The notes beneath the pieces are model-generated. The model was not told the DNA's origin. It saw only the letters and a list, made by a program, of their open reading frames with translations, and did not search any database. Below are positions 28,313-37,699 of a DNA stretch of 64,000 bases, in pieces. The first letter of the stretch is position 1, and the number at the start of each line of letters is the position of its first letter. A program made the position numbers and the translations under genes. This DNA is from Variovorax sp. HW608 (GTDB lineage Bacteria > Pseudomonadota > Gammaproteobacteria > Burkholderiales > Burkholderiaceae_C), in assembly GCF_900090195.1 (NCBI RefSeq), contig NZ_LT607803.1, positions 2,480,001-2,544,000 of the forward strand, read 5' to 3'.

Positions 28313-29251
28313 ATGACCACTGGCGATCGAAAAGCAAAGTACCCGTACTTTGAAGAGGACACCTCGGCCGAGGTAGTGAATGCCCGCATGGGTGCCGACG
28401 CCGATCCGCGCCTCAAGCAAGTCATGTCGATCATCGTGAAGCACCTGCACGCTGCCGTTAAGGAAATCGAGCCGACCCACGAGGAATGGCTGGCTGCCAT
28501 CAAATTCCTCACCGACACCGGTCACATGTGCAACCAGTGGCGCCAGGAATTCATTCTTCTGTCGGACGTCCTGGGCGTATCGATGCTGGTCGACTCGATC
28601 AACAACCGCCGCCCGAGCGGCGCGACGCCCAACACCATCCTGGGTCCCTTCTATGTCTCCGGCTCCCCGCGCTACGAGAACGGCGCGAACATCTGCCTGG
28701 ACGGCAAGGGCGAGCCGATGCTGGCCAGTGGTAAGGTCGTCGACATCGACGGCAAGCCCGTCCAGGGAGCTCAGATCGAGGTCTGGCAAACTAATAACGA
28801 AGGCTTCTATGACGTCCAGCAAAAAGGCGTCCAGCCCGATTGGAACCTGCGCGGCATGTTCACCTCGGCCCACGACGGCAGCTACTGGTTCCGCTCGGTC
28901 AAGCCGCGTCACTACCCCATCCCGAATGACGGCCCCGTTGGCAAGCTGCTGGGCCAGATCGGACGCCATCCGAACCGCGCGGCACACATGCACTCCATCG
29001 TGACCGCGCCTGGCTACGAGCCTGTCATCACCCACATCTTCACCCCAGACTGCCAGTACCTATCCGAGGACGCCGTCTTCGGAGTGAAGCACGACTTGAT
29101 CGCTGATTTCGAGAAGGTCGAAGACCAAGCTAAGGCTCAGAAGTTCGGGCTCAAGGCGCCGTATTGGTCGGTCAACTGGGACTTCACCTTGGCGCCTCGC
29201 AAGAGCCAGGAGGGCTCCACCGACTGGATCAACAGGATGGTCGCCAACTGA
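28313..29251 (+). CDS. intradiol ring-cleavage dioxygenase, probably hydroxyquinol 1,2-dioxygenase
   Basis: A non-haem Fe(III) dioxygenase that would open hydroxyquinol (1,2,4-trihydroxybenzene) to maleylacetate; catechol is the alternative substrate. The 312-residue protein has the N-terminal helical dimerisation region and all four iron ligands of the family: Tyr166 (EGFYDVQQ), Tyr201 (RHYPIPNDGPVG), and His225 and His227 (RAAHMHSIV). Substrate preference is inferred from the maleylacetate reductase gene 8 kb downstream in the same run. It starts at 28313 after GGAGAC and is the first gene of the operon-like block; the sugar dehydrogenase follows after 81 bases. Confidence 0.88.
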   Translation: MTTGDRKAKYPYFEEDTSAEVVNARMGADADPRLKQVMSIIVKHLHAAVKEIEPTHEEWLAAIKFLTDTGHMCNQWRQEFILLSDVLGVSMLVDSINNRRPSGATPNTILGPFYVSGSPRYENGANICLDGKGEPMLASGKVVDIDGKPVQGAQIEVWQTNNEGFYDVQQKGVQPDWNLRGMFTSAHDGSYWFRSVKPRHYPIPNDGPVGKLLGQIGRHPNRAAHMHSIVTAPGYEPVITHIFTPDCQYLSEDAVFGVKHDLIADFEKVEDQAKAQKFGLKAPYWSVNWDFTLAPRKSQEGSTDWINRMVAN

Positions 29252-29332
29252 TCGGCGCCTGACCGAATCCGGGGAACCAATTCGCTGCGATGCATTGACG
29301 CGCTCGCGGCCAACATCGACGGAGTTGAAGAG

Positions 29333-30325
29333 ATGCTACGTGTAGCTGTGCTTGGTGCTGGGCGGATCGGCAAGATCCATGCAGCCAATATCGCGGCAGA
29401 TCGCCGGACCAAACTGGTCGTGGTCGCCGATCCCTACAAGGCAGCCGTGGAAGCGCTGGCCGAGCAACTTGGCTGCGAAGCTTCGCTGGATTGCGCTGCC
29501 GCCATCGAACGGGAAGACGTCGATGCGGTATTGATCGGCACGCCCACCGACACGCACGTCGATCTGATGCTGCGCGCCGTAAAGCTCGGCAAGCCGGTGC
29601 TATGTGAGAAGCCCATCGACCTCGACATTGAGCGGGCGCGCACCGCAGTCGAGATGATCGAGAAGCTGAACGGCCGCGTCATGCTCGCGTTCAATCGACG
29701 TTTCGACCCGGACGCTATGCGCTTGCGCCAGGCCATCGACGAAGGCGAAGTGGGCGCTGTTCGCCAGGTCATCATCACAAGCCGGGATCCAGGGCTGCCG
29801 CCGCGGGAGTACCTGCGGCACTCCGGCGGCTACTTCCGTGATAGCACGATCCATGACTTCGACACCGCGCGGTGGATGCTCGGCGAAGATCCCGTGGAGA
29901 TCATGGCGATCGGCAGCCGCCTCGTCGATCCGACGATCGCGGACGTGCCGGACTTCGACAGCGTCATGGTCATCATGCGCACGGCGTCCGGCAAGCAGTG
30001 CCACATCAATCAATGCCGCGAAGCTTCCTACGGCTTCGACCAGCGCGTCGAGGTGTTTGGTTCGAAGGGCATGCTGCTCAACGAGAACCACCGCCCCTCT
30101 TCGCTGCGTCGCTGGACCAGCACGATGACGGAAGCACGCGACCCGCTGCTGAACTTCTTCCTCGAGCGCCACGCTGATTCCTACCGGGTCGAGCTCGATC
30201 GATTCCTCACGGCCCTGGAAACCGAGGGTCCTATGCCCGCAACACTGCGCGACGGAATCATTGCCTTGCGCATCGCCGACTGCGCACTGGAGTCGGCGAC
30301 CACCGGCCGCATGGTCCGGATCTGA
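29333..30325 (+). CDS. Gfo/Idh/MocA dehydrogenase, inositol 2-dehydrogenase-like
   Basis: A 330-residue NAD(P)-dependent dehydrogenase of sugars or cyclitols. The Rossmann motif is VLGAGRIGKIHAANIAAD (about 6-23), the family signature CEKPIDLDIE with catalytic Lys (about 92) follows, and the substrate-side DSTIHDFDTARWMLGEDP (about 170-187) matches inositol dehydrogenases of the IolG type. Likely reaction: oxidation of a ring hydroxyl of an inositol-like compound to a keto-inositol. It lies between the dioxygenase and the sugar importer, which is unusual for an aromatic operon. Confidence 0.87.
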   Translation: MLRVAVLGAGRIGKIHAANIAADRRTKLVVVADPYKAAVEALAEQLGCEASLDCAAAIEREDVDAVLIGTPTDTHVDLMLRAVKLGKPVLCEKPIDLDIERARTAVEMIEKLNGRVMLAFNRRFDPDAMRLRQAIDEGEVGAVRQVIITSRDPGLPPREYLRHSGGYFRDSTIHDFDTARWMLGEDPVEIMAIGSRLVDPTIADVPDFDSVMVIMRTASGKQCHINQCREASYGFDQRVEVFGSKGMLLNENHRPSSLRRWTSTMTEARDPLLNFFLERHADSYRVELDRFLTALETEGPMPATLRDGIIALRIADCALESATTGRMVRI

Positions 30326-30358
30326 AGTCACTGAAGGCGGGTCAATCATGGAGCCAAG

Positions 30359-31876
30359 ATGAATACAGTCAGTCCTGTCATCTCGATCAAGGGCGTTTCG
30401 AAGGCTTTCTCCGGCGTGCGGGCGCTGGACAACGTTCAGATCGAGCTGTTCCCGGGCGAGGTGCACGCGCTGATGGGAGAGAACGGCGCAGGCAAATCGA
30501 CGCTCATGAAGATCCTGGCGGGGGTCTATCAGAAAGACTCCGGCGAGATCCTGCTCGATGGCAAGGAAGTCGACATCGACAGCCCTCATTCGGCGCAAAA
30601 GCACGGCATCAGCATCATTCATCAGGAACTCAACCTGATGAACCACCTGAGTGCCGCACAAAACATCTTCATCGGGCGGGAGCCAAAGCACATGGGCGTG
30701 TTCGTCGACGAGAACACGCTCAATCGCAAGGCGGAAGAGATCTTCGCGCGCATGCACCTGAAGCTCGACCCGCGCACCCCGGTGGGCGAGCTGACGGTCG
30801 CCAAACAGCAGATGGTCGAGATTGCCAAGGCGCTCTCGTTCGACTCGCGCGTCCTCATCATGGACGAGCCTACCGCGGCACTCAACAACGCGGAGGTGGC
30901 GGACCTCTTCGCGATCATCCGCAAGCTCAAGTCGCACGGTGTGGCGGTGGTCTACATCTCTCACAAGATGGACGAATTGCAGCAGATCGCTGATCGCGTC
31001 ACCGTGATGCGCGACGGCCAATACGTGGCGACCGTTCCTATGGCCACGACGAGCACCGACCGGATCATCAACATGATGGTGGGCCGCGACATCGGAGACG
31101 TCGCAAACCATACGCCAGATACCTCCGGAAATCCGGTCGTCCTGGAGGTGCGGGATCTCAATCGCGGCAAGGCAATTCGGGGCGTCAACTTCACCCTGCG
31201 CAAGGGCGAGATCTTGGGCTTTGCCGGCTTGATGGGCGCGGGTCGCACTGAAGTCGCTCGGGCGATATTCGGTGCCGATCGCATCGACTCGGGAGAGTTT
31301 CATGTCCACGGCCAGCGAGCGCACATTCGATCTCCCGAAGATGCGGTGGCGCATGGCATCGGCTACCTCTCGGAGGATCGCAAGCAGTTCGGCCTGGCAA
31401 CCGGGCTGGATGTCGAAACCAACATCGTGATGTCGAGCCTGAAGAGGTTCCTGAAGTACGGCACCGTGGTGGACGAGAAGCGTACGCGCGCAGTGGCCCG
31501 GGACTACGTCAAGCAGCTGAAGATCAAAACGTCGTCGGTCGAAAAGCAGGTCAAGCTGCTCTCGGGCGGCAACCAGCAGAAGATCGTCATCGCGAAATGG
31601 CTCCTGCGCGACTGCGACATCCTTTTCTTCGACGAGCCGACGCGCGGGATCGACATCGGCGCGAAGAGCGAGATCTACAAGCTGCTCGATGCCCTTGCCG
31701 AACAGGGTAAGGCAATCGTGATGATCTCCTCAGAACTCCCTGAAGTGATCCGGATGAGCCATCGAATCCTTGTGATGTGCGAAGGCCGAATTACCGGCGA
31801 GATTCCCGGCCGCGAGGCTACCCAGGAAAACATCATGCAGCTCGCCACACGGCGAGACACCGAGACAGTAGCCTGA
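30359..31876 (+). CDS. sugar ABC transporter ATP-binding protein (RbsA-like)
   Basis: The 505-residue duplicated ATPase energises uptake by the downstream permease. The first domain has Walker [13 protein letters not shown] (about 41), the signature region replaced by the usual Rbs-type [14 protein letters not shown], and Walker [12 protein letters not shown]. The second domain has the degenerate Walker [14 protein letters not shown], signature [15 protein letters not shown] and Walker [13 protein letters not shown]. This layout is specific to the CUT2 family (ribose, xylose, inositol and similar). Gaps to the dehydrogenase and permease genes are 33 and 27 bases, so one operon is likely. Confidence 0.95.
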   Translation: MNTVSPVISIKGVSKAFSGVRALDNVQIELFPGEVHALMGENGAGKSTLMKILAGVYQKDSGEILLDGKEVDIDSPHSAQKHGISIIHQELNLMNHLSAAQNIFIGREPKHMGVFVDENTLNRKAEEIFARMHLKLDPRTPVGELTVAKQQMVEIAKALSFDSRVLIMDEPTAALNNAEVADLFAIIRKLKSHGVAVVYISHKMDELQQIADRVTVMRDGQYVATVPMATTSTDRIINMMVGRDIGDVANHTPDTSGNPVVLEVRDLNRGKAIRGVNFTLRKGEILGFAGLMGAGRTEVARAIFGADRIDSGEFHVHGQRAHIRSPEDAVAHGIGYLSEDRKQFGLATGLDVETNIVMSSLKRFLKYGTVVDEKRTRAVARDYVKQLKIKTSSVEKQVKLLSGGNQQKIVIAKWLLRDCDILFFDEPTRGIDIGAKSEIYKLLDALAEQGKAIVMISSELPEVIRMSHRILVMCEGRITGEIPGREATQENIMQLATRRDTETVA

Positions 31877-31903
31877 GCAAGGCCGACCACCGAGGACATC
31901 ATC

Positions 31904-32941
31904 GTGAACACAAATTCAACCAGCGGCGCCAGCGCTTCCGTCGAGACCCATGAAAGCTTCGGCGCGAAGCTCAAGGGCAAGATCTTCAACCCCTCAACCC
32001 GCCAAAAGCTGCTGGCCTTCGGAAGCCTGATCGCACTGATGGTGTTTTTCAGCTTCGCATCGCCCAACTTCATGCAGGGCGACAACATGGTGGCGATCCT
32101 GCAGGCGACCGCCGTCAACGGCGTCCTCGCGATCGCAGTGACCTTCGTCATCATCACGTCGGGCATTGATCTGTCCGTGGGCACGTTGATGACTTTCTGC
32201 TCGGTGATGGCGGGTGTCTTCCTCACCTACTGGGGCCTTCCGCTGATGGTCGGCGTGGTCGCAGCCATCTTCTTTGGCGCACTGTGCGGCCTGGTGTCCG
32301 GCTTCCTGATTGCCAAGCTGAAGATCCCGCCGTTCATCGCCACGCTCGGGATGATGATGCTGCTCAAGGGACTCGCGCTCGTGATCGCCAACACGAAGCC
32401 GATCTACTTCAACGACACGCCAAACTTCACGGCCATCGCGCAGGACTCCATGGTCGGCGACCTGATTCCTGCCCTGCCTATCCCGAATGCCGTCCTGATC
32501 CTGCTCATCGTCGCAATTGCCGCGAGCCTCATCTTGAACAAGACCATTTTAGGCCGCTACACGTTCGCTCTTGGCAGCAACGAAGAAGCCATGCGGCTGT
32601 CCGGTGTCAACACTGACTTCTGGAAGATCATCGTCTACACGCTCAACGGCGCCATCTGCGGCATCGCCGGCCTGCTCATCGCTTCGCGGCTTAACTCTGC
32701 CCAGCCGGCGCTTGGACAAGGCTACGAACTCGACGCCATTGCTGCCGTAGTCATCGGCGGGACGTCCCTGTCGGGCGGCACCGGGACCATCCTCGGAACC
32801 CTGATCGGCGCTTTCATTATGAGCGTTCTGACCAATGGTCTTCGCATCATGTCCGTCGCCCAGGAGTGGCAAACGGTCGTGACCGGTCTGATCATCATTC
32901 TCGCGGTCTACACCGACATCCTGCGCCGCGGAAAGAGCTGA
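31904..32941 (+). CDS. sugar ABC transporter permease (RbsC-like)
   Basis: A 345-residue inner-membrane permease of the CUT2 family with 8-10 hydrophobic segments. Typical segments are GIDLSVGTLMTFCSVMAGVF (about 86), IPPFIATLGMMMLLKGLALV (about 143) and the EAA-like GGTSLSGGTGTILGTLIGAF (about 284-303). It begins with GTG at 31904 after GAGGAC. It forms the membrane channel with the ATPase just upstream and the binding protein just downstream. Confidence 0.94.
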   Translation: MNTNSTSGASASVETHESFGAKLKGKIFNPSTRQKLLAFGSLIALMVFFSFASPNFMQGDNMVAILQATAVNGVLAIAVTFVIITSGIDLSVGTLMTFCSVMAGVFLTYWGLPLMVGVVAAIFFGALCGLVSGFLIAKLKIPPFIATLGMMMLLKGLALVIANTKPIYFNDTPNFTAIAQDSMVGDLIPALPIPNAVLILLIVAIAASLILNKTILGRYTFALGSNEEAMRLSGVNTDFWKIIVYTLNGAICGIAGLLIASRLNSAQPALGQGYELDAIAAVVIGGTSLSGGTGTILGTLIGAFIMSVLTNGLRIMSVAQEWQTVVTGLIIILAVYTDILRRGKS

Positions 32942-33026
32942 GCACTGGCGTGCCAATGTTTTTGAGGAGGCCGTTCCTCACCGCTTTCCGGACGGCATCC
33001 GGTCAATTCTCTCTCAGGAGACTCTC

Positions 33027-33974
33027 ATGTTGAACAGAAGAACTATCGCCGTTGCGATCGGCCTGAGCGCCGCGCTCAGCATACCGATGGCAGCTCTCGC
33101 GCAGGATCAGCAACCCTATGTGGCTCTGCTCTCGAAGGGCTTCCAGCATCAGTTCTGGCAGGCCGTGAAGCAGGGCGCAGAGCAAGCCGGCAAGGACTAC
33201 AAGGTCCGCGTCACCTTCGAAGGTCCTGAATCGGAGTCGATGGTCGACAAGCAGATCGACATGTTGAACGCCATCCTCGGCAAGAAGCCCAACGCGATCG
33301 GATTCGCGGCGCTGGACAGCCAGGCTGCACTGCCTCTCTTGAAGAAGGCGCAAGCGGCGAAGATCCCAATCATCGCGTTCGACTCGGGCGTCGCAGGTGA
33401 CATCCCCGTCACGACCGCTGCAACGAACAACGTTGCGGCAGCAGCGCTGGCGGCTGACAAGATGGCGGAACTGGTCGGCAACGAGGGCGAAGTCACTGTG
33501 GTCGGCCATGACCAGACCAGCCGAACCGGTATTGATCGCGTCGAGGGATTCGTGAATCGCATGAAGGCGAACCATCCGAAGATCAAGATCGTCACCGTCC
33601 AGTACGGCGGCGGCGACCAGCTCAAGTCGACCGAAGTCACGAAGTCGATCCTGCAGGCTTCTCCGAACCTCAAGGGCATCTTCGGCACGAACGAAGGCGC
33701 AGCGATCGGGGTTGTGAACGGCGTGCGCGAGAGCAAGAAGAAGGTCGTCGTGATCGGCTACGACTCGGGCAAGCTGCAAAAGCAAGCCATCATGGACGGC
33801 ACCATGGCCGGCGCGATCACCCAGAATCCGGTGGGCATCGGCTACAAGACCGTCGAGGCGGCCGTCAAGACGCTCAAGGGCGAGCAGGTGCCTAAGATCA
33901 TCGACACCGGCTTCTTCTGGTACGACAAGGCCACCATCAACGATCCGAAGATCGCCGCGGTCCTCTACGATTGA
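33027..33974 (+). CDS. periplasmic sugar-binding protein (RbsB-like)
   Basis: A 315-residue substrate-binding protein with an N-terminal signal peptide (TIAVAIGLSAALSIPMAALA). Peripla_BP_4 features include ALLSKGFQHQFWQAVKQGAE (about 32-51), GFAALDSQAALPLLKKAQ, PIIAFDSGVAGD and IFGTNEGAAIGVVNGVRE. The ligand is a sugar or cyclitol; sequence alone does not decide. AGGAG lies just before the ATG. It completes the A-C-B transporter set and precedes a 335-base gap. Confidence 0.93.
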   Translation: MLNRRTIAVAIGLSAALSIPMAALAQDQQPYVALLSKGFQHQFWQAVKQGAEQAGKDYKVRVTFEGPESESMVDKQIDMLNAILGKKPNAIGFAALDSQAALPLLKKAQAAKIPIIAFDSGVAGDIPVTTAATNNVAAAALAADKMAELVGNEGEVTVVGHDQTSRTGIDRVEGFVNRMKANHPKIKIVTVQYGGGDQLKSTEVTKSILQASPNLKGIFGTNEGAAIGVVNGVRESKKKVVVIGYDSGKLQKQAIMDGTMAGAITQNPVGIGYKTVEAAVKTLKGEQVPKIIDTGFFWYDKATINDPKIAAVLYD

Positions 33975-34309
33975 TCGAAGCAGGCCTCGGTCGGCTCTCT
34001 TGTCGATCCGAGGCTTCAGGCATGTGCGCGGTGGCCGCGAAGCTGAGAGTGCCTTTCACTCTTGCTGCCGACGGCCGCCGATTGCTCTTCATGCATACGA
34101 AGTGCGAACTCGCATTTCGCAGTCCGCCAGTTCAAGGGGGATCTGTTCCTTTGGTTGAAGTGCCCCAGAGTTGTGGGCAAGAGGTGCATCGCGCTATCGA
34201 TGGCTAGTCGTGTGTTGCCAGCCTTTTGATGCTGCAACTGCCGTGGTGAAGGGATTGGGCCGCTGCGCCCCGGTAGGGTGCGATCACTGTCTATGAGGAG
34301 ACTTGAGAA
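33975..34309. other. intergenic stretch after the transporter genes
   Basis: No gene recognised. A 78-residue frame here lacks family features. The stretch ends with GAGGAGACTTG just before the SDR start at 34310. A separate promoter for the downstream genes could lie here, but I see no clear hexamer pair. Confidence 0.35.
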
Positions 34310-35032
34310 ATGAATCGTCGTCTTGAAGGGAAGGTCGCACTGGTCACTGGCGCTGCGCAGGGTATCGGCCGCGCCGTAGCGGAGGCGTTCGCCATGGAAG
34401 GCGCCATCGTTGTGGCCGGCGACGTTCGAGCAGGTGCGAAGGCCGACGGCATTGAAAATGTGCAGCTCGACGTTGCATCACCGGACGACTGGAGGCGAGT
34501 GGTCGAAGGAATTCTTGCAACTCACAGACGCATCGACGTGCTCGTCAACAATGCTGGCATCGTTGCTTGTTACGAACCGGTTCACGGCACCGATCTGGAA
34601 AGCTGGCAGCGCGTCCTCGCCGTCAACCTCACGGGCAGCTTTCTCGGAATGCAGGCAGTGCTGCCATCGATGAGGTCGGTCAAGAAGGGCTCCATCATCA
34701 ACTTCTCGTCGATCTGGGGCAATGTGGGCGTGCCAGGCGCTGCTGCCTATAACGCGGCCAAAGGTGGGGTGCGAAATATGACGAAGAATGCGGCTGTCAC
34801 CTACGCGCCGGAAAATGTGCGGGTCAATTCGGTACACCCAGGACTGATTCGAACGCCCCTCGTCGAGGCGCAGTCAGGCGACATGAACGCCGGCATCATC
34901 GCCAATGCGCCTATGGGCCGCATGGGGTCACCGCAAGAGGTCGCCGCCGGGTGCGTCTTCCTCGCGAGCGATGAGTCGTCGTTTTTGACGGGCAGCGAAT
35001 TGGTCATCGACGGTGGGTATCTGGCCCAGTAG
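34310..35032 (+). CDS. short-chain dehydrogenase/reductase (SDR)
   Basis: A 240-residue NAD(P)-dependent dehydrogenase. Motifs: ALVTGAAQGIGRAVAEAFA (about 10-28), LVNNAGIVA (about 77), catalytic Ser in INFSSIWGN (about 128) and AYNAAKGG with Tyr/Lys (about 145-149). The C-terminal ITGSELVIDGGYLAQ-like end is intact. In this operon it may oxidise a second ring hydroxyl of the proposed cyclitol or aromatise an intermediate (inference). Confidence 0.92.
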   Translation: MNRRLEGKVALVTGAAQGIGRAVAEAFAMEGAIVVAGDVRAGAKADGIENVQLDVASPDDWRRVVEGILATHRRIDVLVNNAGIVACYEPVHGTDLESWQRVLAVNLTGSFLGMQAVLPSMRSVKKGSIINFSSIWGNVGVPGAAAYNAAKGGVRNMTKNAAVTYAPENVRVNSVHPGLIRTPLVEAQSGDMNAGIIANAPMGRMGSPQEVAAGCVFLASDESSFLTGSELVIDGGYLAQ

Positions 35033-35511
35033 GACGGCTGCCCACTGCCGACCTATTCAGAGGCACCCAGACAAAATGGCCCCGCAGAAGGCCCAATCGC
35101 GGCGATTGATCAATCTCTCGTGGACCTGCCATGCATCGCTTGCTCCCTTGGGCTTGGTCGATGCGCTCCACCGAATGAGAGGAGTCGCCGAAGGCGACCA
35201 CCGCTCACGCGCCCAGTGGGCGGCCGCCGCACCGCTCAAAGAGGCCGAGCAGGCCCACCAGCGCATCCCTGGTGGAGCCGGCGACTCGACGTTCAGGCCA
35301 CAACAGCCCCGCGAAGCCGCCCACAAGAAAGGACATCAGGTAGGCCCCTTTCCTTCACGCGGCGTTGTTGGTGCGCGCGAACTGCTCGATGGTGCTCGCG
35401 AAGGATTCGAGCCACGGGCAGCTGGCTCGAATTGAGTTTCTAGTAAACGCACAGGCGGATAAACCACCCTAAAATTGCCGCAGTGTAGTCTTCAAGTCGT
35501 CAATCGTCTCC
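35033..35511. other. intergenic stretch, possible gene debris
   Basis: About 480 bases with no gene I can name. A minus-strand frame (about 35057-35326) is rich in Trp, Cys, Gly and Leu but has no motif. The segment before the LysR start is less GC-rich and probably carries its promoter. Confidence 0.35.
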
Positions 35512-36429
35512 ATGGCTATTCCGGAACACCTCAACGGCATCGCCACCTTCGTCGCCGCGGCGCGAGCCGGGAGCTTCACGGCCGCGGGAGAGAAACTGGG
35601 TATCAGCAAGTCTGCGGTTGGCAAGGCAGTTGCGCGCCTTGAGGAGCGGCTGGGCAGCCGGCTCTTCCATCGCTCCACGCGCAAGCTCAGCCTCACCACG
35701 GATGGCGAGCTCTACTTCGCAACCTGTTCCGCTGCGCTGGCCGACATCGCCGGCATGGAGGACGCGCTGCAGTCTGGACACCAGACCCTTGCCGGTCGCC
35801 TTCGCGTCGACTTGCCAGCCGCATTCGGGCGCGCCGTCGTGATGCCTATCCTGCTGGAGATCGCCCGTAAGCATCCCGGGTTGCGGCTCACCGTGAGTTT
35901 CACCGATCGGGTGATCGATCCGATCGAAGAAGGCGTGGACCTCGTGATTCGCTTCGGGCCGCTGAAGGATTCCAGCGGGCTAGTCGCGCGGCGCTTGAGC
36001 CAACACAAGCTGGTGATCTGTGCAGCGCCCGAGTACCTGCAGCGCAAGGGGGTGCCCCAGTCGATTGAGGACCTCGCCCATCACAACTGCATCGTGGGCC
36101 AGCGCAGTGGTCAGCCGTTGGCGTGGGTCGCGGTCGGCGGGAATGACAAAGGCCAAGTCCAACGCTTCGCCCCGCCGCCCACGTACGAGATCGGCGACGG
36201 TGACGCCATGGTGGCCGCGGCCATCGCGGGTTGCGGCTTGTGCCAAGTTCCGGAGTTCATGGTGCGAGCCGCGCTCGCCACTGGAGAACTGGTCTCTGTC
36301 CTGGCAGAAGCCTCTGACGTAAAGGTTGACGTGAGTGCGGTGTGGCCTGCGACGCGCGGTCCGATTCCGCGAGTTCGGCGAGTCATCGACGAGCTTGCCT
36401 CGCGGGCGGCCCGAGGCGAGCTCGACTGA
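35512..36429 (+). CDS. LysR-family transcriptional regulator
   Basis: A 305-residue regulator with the helix-turn-helix GIATFVAAARAGSFTAAGEK and ISKSAVGKAVARLEERLG (about residues 8-46), followed by a PBP2-type effector domain containing LVARRLSQHKLVICAAPEYL. It belongs to the CrgA/DsdC-like subgroup common beside catabolic genes. It is the second LysR gene of this block, in the same direction as its neighbours, and may control the YciI-Dabb-maleylacetate-reductase group downstream. The ATG at 35512 fits the family start. Confidence 0.92.
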   Translation: MAIPEHLNGIATFVAAARAGSFTAAGEKLGISKSAVGKAVARLEERLGSRLFHRSTRKLSLTTDGELYFATCSAALADIAGMEDALQSGHQTLAGRLRVDLPAAFGRAVVMPILLEIARKHPGLRLTVSFTDRVIDPIEEGVDLVIRFGPLKDSSGLVARRLSQHKLVICAAPEYLQRKGVPQSIEDLAHHNCIVGQRSGQPLAWVAVGGNDKGQVQRFAPPPTYEIGDGDAMVAAAIAGCGLCQVPEFMVRAALATGELVSVLAEASDVKVDVSAVWPATRGPIPRVRRVIDELASRAARGELD

Positions 36430-36441
36430 GTCGCTGTGGCG

Positions 36442-36707
36442 TCAGGCAGTTGCGTGCGCACGTTCGGTCGCCACGCTCTCATGACCTGTAGCGCCCAGCC
36501 CGGGCGTCAATTGATCAGCGATCGATTCCGCGACCAGCTTGTATGAATGTGCACGCGCTGCAGGATCGTGGATCCGCGCGTCGATCATGAGCTCGTCGGC
36601 TCCAGACCACTCGATGAATTCGCGCAGCCATGCGCCCACTTCGGCGTCTGGGCCAGCGTGCGGCCATCGGGAATCGGGACGAGGTCGAGTACGGAAAGTG
36701 CGGTCAT
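36442..36707 (-). pseudogene. internally deleted LLM flavin-dependent oxidoreductase
   Basis: On the minus strand the frame starting at 36707 reads MTALSVLDLVPIPDGRTLAQ, the exact opening style of luciferase-like (LLM) flavin oxidoreductases. After about 20 residues it switches frame and continues as WLREFIEWSGADELMIDARI, the C-terminal end of the same family. The central region of roughly 270 residues is absent. This is a deletion remnant and cannot encode a functional enzyme. Confidence 0.75.
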
Positions 36708-37052
36708 GGAGGGGGCGGCCGGTTGTCGTTACGAGCCCTGTCGCAGCGAAGTCAAGGCGTCGATCGAGCTTCGCAATTCATTCAACGCTGCTTCGGCGGA
36801 GGTGATGTGCAGTTCGGACGAGATGAATCTATCGTCCGCGATGTATGGCTCGAACATGGGCGTCCATCACATGCCCACCATGGGAGGGATTCTGAGGCAC
36901 TAGCGACTGCGACGCGTTGAAAAACTGTTGCAGCAATCGGGAAAGAGATTCCCTGTTGTGGTCTTTTTCCCCAGCCTCAGCAAACCTAATATTCCCATCA
37001 AAGGCAGGCGATACCAGCCCGTCACCTGGCCACTTCACCTTAGGAGACATGC
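36708..37052. other. intergenic stretch
   Basis: About 345 bases upstream of the YciI gene. No gene recognised. The last 100 bases are less GC-rich and probably hold the promoter for the YciI-Dabb-reductase group. A ribosome binding site (TTAGGAGA) precedes 37053. Confidence 0.35.
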
Positions 37053-37355
37053 GTGATCTACACCTTCGTGCTGCTTGATCGACCCCATGCGTCGGAGCTT
37101 CGTGCGAGGGTTCGCCCGGAACACAAGGCCTATCTTGGGCTGCAGGCGGAGCGCATTGCATTCGCGGGTCCGCTTGTCGACGATGAAGGCAAGGACATGC
37201 ACGGCAGCTTGCTCGCCATCGATTTTCCTAGCCGTGACGCTGCGGTCGCCTGGCTGCACGACGAGCCTTTCAACAAGGCTGGGTTGTACGCGTCGGCGCA
37301 GATCCACGGCTTTCTCAACCTCTGGCCACAAAAAGCAGGATTCGCACCGCAATGA
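37053..37355 (+). CDS. YciI-family protein
   Basis: A 100-residue ferredoxin-like-fold protein of the YciI family (MIYTFVLLDRPHASELRARV, then HKAYLGLQAERIAFAGPLVD with the family His and Asp). Several members act as small lyases, dechlorinases or isomerases on aromatic metabolites; most are unassigned. It starts with GTG at 37053 after TAGGAGA. Its stop overlaps the start of the Dabb gene (ATGA), so the two are translationally coupled, and that gene is in turn coupled to maleylacetate reductase. Confidence 0.82.
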   Translation: MIYTFVLLDRPHASELRARVRPEHKAYLGLQAERIAFAGPLVDDEGKDMHGSLLAIDFPSRDAAVAWLHDEPFNKAGLYASAQIHGFLNLWPQKAGFAPQ

Positions 37356-37699
37356 ACGACCAAACCATCAAGCACATCGTGATGTGGAAAGTGCGTGGCG
37401 ACACGCGCGAAGAAAGGCGCAATGCTGCGCTGTTTCTCAAGGATCGGTTCGAAAGCCTGAAGGGGCGGATTCCGGGCATGCAGCGCATCGAGGTTGGCCT
37501 CGATACCAGCGGCGTCGACTACGCATGCGACGTTGTGCTCTACACCGAGTTCGATACGCAGGAATCGCTCGATGCCTACGCGACCCATCCCGAGCATCTG
37601 CGTGTCAAGGGTGAACTGGGTGACCTGCGAACAGCGCGCTATCAAGTCGACTATCCGCTGTCTCAGTGCGTGGTCGCGACCGCGGAAAGACGTCAATGA
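37352..37699 (+). CDS. Dabb (stress-responsive A/B barrel) domain protein
   Basis: A 115-residue protein with the Dabb pattern: KHIVMWKVRGDTREERRNAA (about 6-25), GMQRIEVGLD, and a C-terminal HPEHLRVKGELGDLRTARYQVDY. Dabb proteins form dimeric alpha+beta barrels; some act in aromatic or polyketide ring chemistry. It overlaps both neighbours by four bases (ATGA at 37352 and 37696), so a close functional link with maleylacetate reductase is likely. A role in cyclisation, isomerisation or dehydration is inference. Confidence 0.85.
   Translation: MNDQTIKHIVMWKVRGDTREERRNAALFLKDRFESLKGRIPGMQRIEVGLDTSGVDYACDVVLYTEFDTQESLDAYATHPEHLRVKGELGDLRTARYQVDYPLSQCVVATAERRQ

Noticed and set aside
29600..31354. 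584-codon minus-strand frame under the Gfo/Idh and ABC ATPase genes
   Set aside because: It is antisense to two genes with unmistakable motifs; the sequence is typical shadow composition.
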